This document shows positions 51,599 through 56,993 of a DNA stretch of 56,993 nucleotides, one piece after another. The stretch's first letter is position 1. The number at the start of each line of letters is the position of its first letter. Made by a program: the position numbers and the translations under genes. The stretch covers positions 1 to 56,993 of the forward strand of contig JACZTO010000011.1 of NCBI GenBank assembly GCA_022573655.1, read 5' to 3'. The stretch is from Pseudomonadota bacterium. Lineage in GTDB: Bacteria; Pseudomonadota; Gammaproteobacteria; Steroidobacterales; Woeseiaceae. Under the pieces are notes generated by a model. The model did not search any database. It was not told the origin of the DNA and saw only the letters and a list, made by a program, of their open reading frames with translations.

Positions 51599-51878
51599 CG
51601 ATCGTCCCTCTACGTACCTAAACGTTTACTGACGATCTCTTTTTACTAAATCAGGTCGGGTTGGCGCGCTGACAAGCGCCACGGCTCTATGTCAAAACTT
51701 GCAGGGCGTTGGCCCTTTGCACTCGGGCAACGGCTACGTCGGTTCATAGGATTGCGAGCAACACAACCTTGTGGAGAAAAAACAACAACTCGCATTTAAT
51801 TGCAGAATTGTGAACCGTGTCTCACCATCAACGGCAAGGCATGCCGGTCGGCGCTCGATGCGCGCACACGATTCAGGC
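51599..51878. other. Intergenic region with two small hairpins
   Basis: Longest non-coding gap of the window (280 bp), between two leftward genes. Two inverted repeats are seen: TGGCGC/GCGCCA arms at 51662-51667 and 51676-51681, and AGGGC/GCCCT at 51703-51707 and 51712-51716. The second, read on the minus strand, is followed by a short T-run and could be a weak terminator for the Lrp gene ending at 51879. I see no further gene. Confidence 0.35.
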
Positions 51879-52337
51879 CTACAACGGCAGCACTGTCGAG
51901 TACTTTACGCGACGCAGCACAAACGTCGAACTTGCCGACCTTACAGCGGAATGCTTCAGGATCTGCGTATTAAGAAATTCGTTGTAACTGTCCATGTTTC
52001 GCACCACGACGTGCAGTAAATAGTCACGATCACCCGACACCGAGAAACACTCAGTAACCTCCGCCAACAAGGACACGTGGCGCTCGAATTTCTGTCGATT
52101 CTCGTCGGTATGCTCGGTCATGGCCACCATCAGCAAGACCTGGATACTGAATCCGGCGATCTTGGGATTCAGCAACGCGACCTGGCGCTCAATCAGTCCC
52201 GCCGCCTCGAATTCGCGAATACGTCGCCAACATGATGTTCTCGACATGCCGGCAAGCTGCGCCAACTCGCTCTGACTGCGCGAGGCATCGCGCTGTAGCT
52301 CGTTGAGAAGGCGTCGATCTGATCTGGATAAGTCCAT
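51879..52337 (-). CDS. Lrp/AsnC-family regulator of the tyrosine operon
   Basis: Regulator of 152 residues. The helix-turn-helix region is [46 protein letters not shown]. The RAM domain contains [61 protein letters not shown]. It diverges from hpd with an AT-rich 141-bp control region (52338-52478) between them. By position it should regulate 4-hydroxyphenylpyruvate degradation, probably sensing tyrosine, phenylalanine or another amino acid. Paralogue of the Lrp gene at 39.5 kb. Confidence 0.88.
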   Translation of the reverse strand: MDLSRSDRRLLNELQRDASRSQSELAQLAGMSRTSCWRRIREFEAAGLIERQVALLNPKIAGFSIQVLLMVAMTEHTDENRQKFERHVSLLAEVTECFSVSGDRDYLLHVVVRNMDSYNEFLNTQILKHSAVRSASSTFVLRRVKYSTVLPL

Positions 52338-52478
52338 ATGGACTATATTCTCATTATTTACATTTATTTGAAATATTTATTCCGTATTAAAGCAAAATTA
52401 GACGTTTTTAGGGCACTTTTTTGGCTTAATCCGCGCATACTGTCTCTAAATGCTGTACAACCGACCGAGGAACTTGGC

Positions 52479-53573
52479 ATGACAGACGTGACTGAAAATC
52501 CCTTGCTTGATAACCCGATGGGCCTCGACGGCTTCGAGTTTGTCGAGTTCGCCTCCCCGGAACCCGGCGTACTAGAAGAGGCGTTTACGTTACTCGGTTT
52601 CACCGAAGTCGCACATCACCGCTCCAAGGATGTGACGCTCTGGCGGCAGGGTGGTATCAATTTCATCATCAATCGTGAACAGAACAGCCACGCCTACTAC
52701 TTCGCTCAAGAGCACGGTCCGTCGGCCTGTGGAATGGCCTTTCGCGTCAAGAATGCGCCCAAGGCGTATGCGCGTGCGATCGAACTGGGTGCGCAGCCCG
52801 TCGACATACCCACGGGACCGATGGAACTGCGACTGCCTGCAATCAAAGGAATCGGCGGTGCACCACTGTACCTGATCGATCGCTACGCTGAAGGTGCAAC
52901 GATTTATGACATCGACTTTGAATTCCTGGACGGCGTTGACCACCATCCCGAAGGCTGTGGCTTCTACGAGATCGATCATCTGACGCATAATGTCTATCGC
53001 GGCCGTATGGGCTTTTGGTCGGATTTTTACGAGAAACTCTTCAATTTCCGCGAGATTCGCTACTTCGATATCAAAGGCAAGCACACAGGATTATTCTCCA
53101 AGGCCATGACAGCACCTGATAACCGTATTCGTATTCCGCTCAATGAAGAAGCCTCGCAGGGCATAGGGCAGATCGAGGAATATCTCATGGCATTCAACGG
53201 CGAAGGCATTCAGCACATCGCATTGGGTTGCGACAATCTTTTTGACTGCTGGGATCGCTTGCAGAAACAGGGCATTGAGTTCATGACGGCACCCCCCGAA
53301 GCCTACTACGAGATGCTCGAAGAGCGCCTGCCGGGGCATGGCGAGCCCGTTACGGAGCTGCAGTCTCGCGGCATCCTCGTTGACGGTTCGACCGAAGGCG
53401 ACGAACCGCGCTTGTTGCTGCAGATCTTTTCGGCGAACATGATCGGGCCGACCTTTTTTGAGTTCATCCAGCGCAAGAAAGATGACGGATTCGGCGAAGG
53501 CAACTTCAAGGCACTATTCGAATCCATCGAACGCGATCAGATCGCCCGCGGCATCGTTAACGAAAACGCCTGA
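52479..53573 (+). CDS. hpd: 4-hydroxyphenylpyruvate dioxygenase
   Basis: Non-heme iron enzyme of 364 residues converting 4-hydroxyphenylpyruvate to homogentisate. Iron ligands are the His in [12 protein letters not shown], the His in [13 protein letters not shown], and the Glu in [29 protein letters not shown]; all family landmarks are intact. ATG 52479 has GAGGAAC upstream and matches known N-termini; the open frame back to 52338 is AT-rich promoter DNA. First gene of the four-gene tyrosine catabolic operon. Confidence 0.96.
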   Translation: MTDVTENPLLDNPMGLDGFEFVEFASPEPGVLEEAFTLLGFTEVAHHRSKDVTLWRQGGINFIINREQNSHAYYFAQEHGPSACGMAFRVKNAPKAYARAIELGAQPVDIPTGPMELRLPAIKGIGGAPLYLIDRYAEGATIYDIDFEFLDGVDHHPEGCGFYEIDHLTHNVYRGRMGFWSDFYEKLFNFREIRYFDIKGKHTGLFSKAMTAPDNRIRIPLNEEASQGIGQIEEYLMAFNGEGIQHIALGCDNLFDCWDRLQKQGIEFMTAPPEAYYEMLEERLPGHGEPVTELQSRGILVDGSTEGDEPRLLLQIFSANMIGPTFFEFIQRKKDDGFGEGNFKALFESIERDQIARGIVNENA

Positions 53574-53585
53574 CAGGAGCGCAAT

Positions 53586-54128
53586 ATGCAACTGAAACGA
53601 ATTCACCACGTCGCCTACCGTTGCAAGAATGCGAAAGAAACCGTTGAGTTCTACCAGCGTGTTCTGAACATGGAGTTCACCGTCGCATTTGCAGAGGATG
53701 AAGTCCCGTCCACGAAGGAACCGGACCCCTATATGCACGTGTTCCTGGAGTGCGGCATGGGCAATGTTCTGGCGTTTTTCGAACTGCCGACGCGTCCCGA
53801 AATGGACCGCGATCAGAACACGCCAGCCTGGGTGCAGCACATTGCGTTCGAGGTCGAGGACTATGCGGCGCTTGTCGCAGCAAAGGCGCACATCGAAGCG
53901 GAGGGACTGGACGTCATCGGACCGACCAACCACGGCATCTTCCAGTCGATCTACTTTTTCGATCCCAACGGACACCGTCTTGAGCTCGTTGCGAACACAC
54001 ATACCCAGGAACAGGTTGACGAGCTGAAACGCGTCGCGCCAGCGATGCTCGAAGAATGGAATGAAACCAAGAAAGCGCCACGCCACGCGGCCTGGCTGCA
54101 CGAACTGGAATTCAGAGGCAACGAATAA
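53586..54128 (+). CDS. VOC (glyoxalase/extradiol dioxygenase fold) metalloprotein
   Basis: Protein of 180 residues with two VOC modules. Likely metal ligands are the His of RIHHVAYRC near residue 8, the His in WVQHIAFEV, and the Glu in GHRLELVANT; a further Glu lies in AFFELPTRP. The C-terminal tail (ELKRVAPAMLEEWNETKKAPRHAAWLHELEF) is unusual for glyoxalase I. It sits 12 bp after hpd and directly before fahA (the ATG follows the stop with no gap), exactly where homogentisate 1,2-dioxygenase would be expected, and no cupin-type HmgA is visible. Ring-cleaving or lyase/isomerase activity is possible. Function unassigned. Confidence 0.85.
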   Translation: MQLKRIHHVAYRCKNAKETVEFYQRVLNMEFTVAFAEDEVPSTKEPDPYMHVFLECGMGNVLAFFELPTRPEMDRDQNTPAWVQHIAFEVEDYAALVAAKAHIEAEGLDVIGPTNHGIFQSIYFFDPNGHRLELVANTHTQEQVDELKRVAPAMLEEWNETKKAPRHAAWLHELEFRGNE

Positions 54129-55133
54129 ATGAAACTTGCAACCCTCAAAGACGGCCGTGACGGCCGCCTCGTCGTCGTGTCCAGAGATCTCGCACGGTGT
54201 GCGTCAGCAGCAAATGTCGCACCAACCTTGCAAGCAGCACTCGACAGCTGGACGACTGCCCGCCCTGAGCTTGAATCCATCGCTGCTGAACTCGAATCGG
54301 GTGGTGGCGACGGCTTTGATGAAACCACCTGCGCGTCACCGCTGCCACGCGCATATCAATGGGCAGACGGCTCAGCCTACGTGAACCACGTGGAGTTGGT
54401 ACGTAAAGCTCGCGGCGCCGAAATGCCCGACAGCTTTTGGACGGAGCCGCTGATGTATCAGGGTGGCTCTGACTCCTTCCTGGGTCCGCGCGACAACATT
54501 CCGGTCGCTGAGTTGGCCTGGGGCATCGATTTTGAGGCAGAGGTCGCGGTCATCACCGACGATGTACCGATGGGCGTCACTGCTGCTGACGCGGTCGCGC
54601 ACATTCAACTCATTATGCTCGTTAACGACGTGTCTCTGCGCGGGCTCATTCCTGGCGAACTCGCGAAAGGCTTCGGCTTCTTCCAGTCAAAACCTTCAAG
54701 TGCGTTTTCACCGGTCGCCATCACGCCCGATGAACTCGGCGACAGCTGGAAGCATGCCAAGGTTCACCTGCCATTGTTGTCATTCCTGAATGAACAGGCG
54801 TTCGGTAGACCCGAAGCAGGCACTGATATGACGTTCGACTTCGGCCAACTCGTCGCACACGCCGCAAAATCACGACCCCTGTGTGCCGGCACCATCGTCG
54901 GTTCTGGAACGGTATCCAACAAACTGGATGGCGGACCCGGAAAACCGATTGCAGACGGTGGCGCAGGTTATTCGTGTATTGCGGAAATTCGCACCATCGA
55001 GACCATAAACGATGGCAAACCCACGACTCCCTTTATGCAATTCGGCGATCGTATTCGCATTGAAATGCGGGACCAGAACGACGCCTCCATATTCGGGACC
55101 ATCGATCAGGTCGTAGAACAGTACGAGCTCTGA
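54129..55133 (+). CDS. fahA: Fumarylacetoacetate hydrolase
   Basis: Splits fumarylacetoacetate into fumarate and acetoacetate, last step of tyrosine degradation. The 334-residue protein has the FAH C-terminal fold: LAWGIDFEAEVAVITDDVPMG and IMLVNDVSLRGLIPGELAKGFGFFQSKPSSAFSPVAI supply the metal and catalytic residues, and GAGYSCIAEIRTIETINDGKPTTPFMQFGDRIRIEM ends it. The length fits the bacterial short form. It is adjacent to the VOC gene with no spacer and to maiA with no spacer. Confidence 0.93.
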   Translation: MKLATLKDGRDGRLVVVSRDLARCASAANVAPTLQAALDSWTTARPELESIAAELESGGGDGFDETTCASPLPRAYQWADGSAYVNHVELVRKARGAEMPDSFWTEPLMYQGGSDSFLGPRDNIPVAELAWGIDFEAEVAVITDDVPMGVTAADAVAHIQLIMLVNDVSLRGLIPGELAKGFGFFQSKPSSAFSPVAITPDELGDSWKHAKVHLPLLSFLNEQAFGRPEAGTDMTFDFGQLVAHAAKSRPLCAGTIVGSGTVSNKLDGGPGKPIADGGAGYSCIAEIRTIETINDGKPTTPFMQFGDRIRIEMRDQNDASIFGTIDQVVEQYEL

Positions 55134-55769
55134 ATGTCGATCAAGCTCTACAGCTATTGGCGATCCTCCGCTGCCTATCGTGTTCGTATAGCGTTGAACC
55201 TCAAGGGACTTGAGTACCAAACCGTGCCGATATCACTGGCGCCCGGCGAGTCTGAACACCGCAAAGACGAGTACCGGGCGATTAACCCGCAGATGCTGGT
55301 ACCGTTCCTGGAAGACGGCGACATTGCCATTGCCCAGTCGATGGCTATCCTCGAGTACCTTGAGGAAACCTATCCGGACGTAAGCCTGCTCCCTGCCGAA
55401 GATCCGCTGCGAAGTAAAGTACGGGCGTTCTGCAACCTGATCGCCTGTGACGTACACCCGATCCTGAATCTGAGAATACTGAACTACATCAAGACAAAGT
55501 TTGATGCCGATCCGTCGGCAGACTGGTACTCACACTGGATTCACGAAGGATTCAAAGCCGCCGAGGTCCTTGGCGGGGACGGGCCTTTTATCTTTGGCGA
55601 TGCAGTCACCCTGGCAGATGCACTGCTTGTACCGCAAATGTACAACGCGCGACGTTTCAATGTCCCGCTTGAGGATTATCCGAAACTAATCGCTGCGTGC
55701 GACGCGTGCAATGAACTGCCGGCGTTCAAATTGGCGGCCCCGGAGCAGCAACCGGACGCGGTCAGCTAG
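55134..55769 (+). CDS. maiA: Maleylacetoacetate isomerase (zeta-class glutathione S-transferase)
   Basis: GST-fold isomerase of 211 residues. The N-terminal YSYWRSSAAYRVRIALNLKGLEYQ motif keeps the two serines of the zeta class, while the Cys found in mammalian enzymes is Ala, common in bacteria. QSMAILEYLEETYPDVSLLP and the C-terminal helical domain with ADALLVPQMYNARRF are typical. It starts immediately after fahA, and its stop overlaps that of the convergent Sel1 gene by 4 bp (CTAG). Confidence 0.93.
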   Translation: MSIKLYSYWRSSAAYRVRIALNLKGLEYQTVPISLAPGESEHRKDEYRAINPQMLVPFLEDGDIAIAQSMAILEYLEETYPDVSLLPAEDPLRSKVRAFCNLIACDVHPILNLRILNYIKTKFDADPSADWYSHWIHEGFKAAEVLGGDGPFIFGDAVTLADALLVPQMYNARRFNVPLEDYPKLIAACDACNELPAFKLAAPEQQPDAVS

Positions 55770-56371
55770 TCCTGGTAACTCGCTAGCAGGCTGCTGTGGC
55801 CGTCTGACCAGGTCTTTACCAGTGCGTCGCCTTCGGCGATCTGCTCGGCCGTCATTTTCCCTGCAATGGTGTCTCGTTTCACGCCGGCATCAATGTTGTA
55901 CATGAGCATCGCTATACTGAACCATTTATAGGCTCGAACCGGGTCATAGGCCTCGGAATAGTCCATCGCGAGCATGCGACCAATCGCTACCTGCGCTTCA
56001 GTCACTCCCTGCTCCGCGGCCAATGTGAACAACTTTGCCGCCTCTGCGTCATTCTGCGTGACACCCCAGCCGTTTTGATACATGACAGCCAGGTTGCATT
56101 GCGCCTGCCCGTGTCCCTGTTGCACAGCGAGGCCATAATATTTTATCGCCTGATCATCATCCATCATTACGCCAAAGCCATTGCCGTACATTTGACCCAG
56201 GCCGAACTGGCTATTGGCATCACCAGAGTCTGCCAGCGACTGCCATTTGGCCAAAGCGGTTTCGTAATCGGCGGAGTTGTACGCATCGAGACCTTGCTGA
56301 AAATCGTCACCCCACACAGCGGTGACGCACAGTAGCTTTACCGCAACGACAAATGCATGAGCAATGCGCAT
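55766..56371 (-). CDS. Sel1-repeat periplasmic protein
   Basis: Secreted helical-repeat protein of 201 residues. Residues 1-21 are a signal peptide (MRIAHAFVVAVKLLCVTAVWG). Three to four Sel1-type repeats follow, for example SGDANSQFGLGQMYGNGFGV, QGHGQAQCNLAVMYQNGWGV and QGVTEAQVAIGRMLAMDYSE. Sel1 proteins act as adaptors for protein-protein contacts. GGAGGG lies 8 nt before the ATG and a sigma-70-like promoter is visible upstream. No partner can be named. Confidence 0.88.
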   Translation of the reverse strand: MRIAHAFVVAVKLLCVTAVWGDDFQQGLDAYNSADYETALAKWQSLADSGDANSQFGLGQMYGNGFGVMMDDDQAIKYYGLAVQQGHGQAQCNLAVMYQNGWGVTQNDAEAAKLFTLAAEQGVTEAQVAIGRMLAMDYSEAYDPVRAYKWFSIAMLMYNIDAGVKRDTIAGKMTAEQIAEGDALVKTWSDGHSSLLASYQD

Positions 56372-56391
56372 AGACCAGACCCTCCCTTAAC

Positions 56392-56406
56392 GGCGCCGCA
56401 GGCGCC
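56392..56406. repeat. Hairpin in the 5' leader of the Sel1 gene
   Basis: GGCGCC, GCA, GGCGCC forms a perfect 6-bp stem with a 3-nt loop. It lies in the predicted leader between the promoter and the start codon of the Sel1 gene, and there is no T-run, so an intrinsic terminator is unlikely. Confidence 0.35.
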
Positions 56407-56421
56407 AGAGTCATGCCTGAC

Positions 56422-56451
56422 AGTATACTCGCTCCCTTTTGCTTGGGCCAA
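56422..56451 (-). promoter_or_regulatory. Sigma-70-like promoter of the Sel1 gene
   Basis: On the minus strand, TTGGCC (56451-56446) and TATACT (56427-56422) are separated by 18 bp, a good -35/-10 pair. It lies about 50 bp before the ATG of the Sel1 gene and just downstream of the neighbouring TPR gene. Confidence 0.5.
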
Positions 56452-56458
56452 AGGAACA

Positions 56459-56993
56459 CTAGAGACTCAGATCAAACTCAATCTGCGATAGTTGTTCGGG
56501 CCGCGCAGCCAGTTTCCCACGTTGCTGCAGATCGCGTAGCTCCTCCAACTGAGTAGCCAGGTCAGCTTTGAGCTCATCCATCATTGCGACATACGCGGGG
56601 TCGCCATGCAGGAGTTTGAGATTCGGGTTTTGGTCCGGCGAGTCCCACCAGTAACCGTTCCAGTCTGTATCGATTGCCCTCCGAAGCGACTCCAATGCCT
56701 TTCGTTTGTCGCCGTTCATCGCATGCAGTTCCGTGAGCAGCATGTCCCAGCTCAGAAATCCCGAATTTGGGCTCGAAGCCAGAAAAGAGAGCGCCGCATC
56801 GATCAAGCGGCTCGCATCATCGGTATTTCCCATCTCCTGCAGCACGAGCACGAGATCGACCGCGGCCTCGATATTGGTGGCGTGCACAATTGGGCTGGCC
56901 GCAGCAAGTTCGGGAAAGGCCTCGATATATTTCTCATACGCCTGTTCCGGCTGACCATCGAGAAGCCGGCCATTGCGGTAAACGTATAACGGC
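56459..56993 (-). CDS. C-terminal part of a TPR protein, cut by the window edge
   Basis: The frame stays open to the right edge, so the 5' part lies outside; about 178 residues are visible. Reading begins ...PLYVYRNGRLLDGQPEQAYEKY and continues in helical TPR-like units (ATNIEAAVDLVLVLQEMGNTDDASRLIDAALSFL, LHAMNGDKRKALESLRRAID). The end WWDSPDQNPNLKLLHGDPAYVAMMDELKADLATQLEELRDLQ resembles the C-termini of large TPR proteins with an N-terminal winged helix or cyclase domain, so it may belong to a CadC-like regulator. A GTG at 56887 is not the true start. No Shine-Dalgarno question arises. Confidence 0.75.
   Translation of the reverse strand, partial: PLYVYRNGRLLDGQPEQAYEKYIEAFPELAAASPIVHATNIEAAVDLVLVLQEMGNTDDASRLIDAALSFLASSPNSGFLSWDMLLTELHAMNGDKRKALESLRRAIDTDWNGYWWDSPDQNPNLKLLHGDPAYVAMMDELKADLATQLEELRDLQQRGKLAARPEQLSQIEFDLSL

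Noticed and set aside
52338..52478. Upstream extension of hpd ([15 protein letters not shown]...)
   Set aside because: AT-rich promoter DNA read by chance; HPPD similarity and a good Shine-Dalgarno begin at 52479.
54155..54175. Repeated GACGGCCGTGACGGCCG in the FAH gene
   Set aside because: It encodes the ordinary DGRDGR stretch; a short chance repeat within coding sequence.
1..56993. CRISPR arrays, tRNA/rRNA genes, insertion sequences, integrases
   Set aside because: I scanned for regular direct repeats, tRNA-like cloverleaf ends and transposase/integrase motifs and saw none.

Overview
The window reads as chromosomal DNA of a free-living, aerobic gammaproteobacterium. The grounds are a fabA-fabB unsaturated-fatty-acid pair, a gamma-type long-form QueF, a PaaX-controlled phenylacetyl-CoA epoxidase operon and a CphA/CphB cyanophycin locus. 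By eye the base composition is GC-moderate (roughly mid-50s percent). I see no rRNA, tRNA, CRISPR array, insertion sequence, phage gene or replication origin. Coding density is very high: no gap between genes exceeds 300 bp, and the longest is 51599-51878. Genus is not determinable; a Woeseia-like marine lineage is a guess only.

Layout. (1) 27-11889: a polyamine/gamma-glutamyl-amine catabolic region. A leftward run holds an IclR regulator, an NhaC-type transporter with a secreted N-terminal domain, a gamma-glutamyl-GABA hydrolase (PuuD type), a gamma-glutamylpolyamine synthetase (PuuA type), a class III aminotransferase (SpuC type) and an agmatinase-type ureohydrolase. A second glutamine-synthetase-like ligase diverges from the regulator, and a gamma-glutamyltranspeptidase plus MFS pair follows. 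(2) 11907-14415: PiT phosphate transporter with its DUF47 partner, and an EVE-domain protein. (3) 14423-19777: cyanophycinase, cyanophycin synthetase and a Mur-ligase paralogue without the ATP-grasp half. (4) 19904-21561: QueF and GTP cyclohydrolase II. (5) 21648-25270: TetR regulator and an HlyD/ABC-2 exporter with a clear autoregulatory operator. (6) 25285-29611: a tight leftward fabA-fabB-fghA unit ending in a one-ORF fusion of a TauE/SafE-type permease with a subclass-B3-like metallo-beta-lactamase domain. (7) 29804-31519: a two-gene cassette of a PF10014-type 2-oxoglutarate/Fe(II) hydroxylase and a homoserine-kinase-like phosphotransferase. (8) 31572-39434: paaX, paaI, paaABCDE and divergent paaZ plus a GNAT enzyme. 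(9) 39456-44604: Lrp-type regulator, fused indolepyruvate ferredoxin oxidoreductase and an MBL hydrolase. (10) 44608-48940: CHASE4-like histidine kinase, lone receiver, and REC-GGDEF-EAL protein. (11) 49088-51598: methyltransferase, SDR, 6-phosphogluconolactonase and a small lipoprotein. (12) 51879-55769: Lrp regulator and a tyrosine/homogentisate operon (HPPD, VOC protein, FAH, MaiA). (13) The right edge: a Sel1-repeat protein and a TPR protein cut by the window end.

How it fits together: most of the window handles nitrogen-rich and aromatic amino acid metabolism. Arginine-derived polyamines go through gamma-glutamylation, and arginine/aspartate can be stored as cyanophycin. Aromatic amino acids can go either through arylpyruvate ferredoxin oxidoreductase to arylacetyl-CoA and the Paa route, or through 4-hydroxyphenylpyruvate to homogentisate. 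The least explained items are the permease/B3-lactamase fusion, the hydroxylase-kinase cassette, the VOC gene sitting where a homogentisate dioxygenase would be expected, and the paired receiver domains sharing the same insertion.
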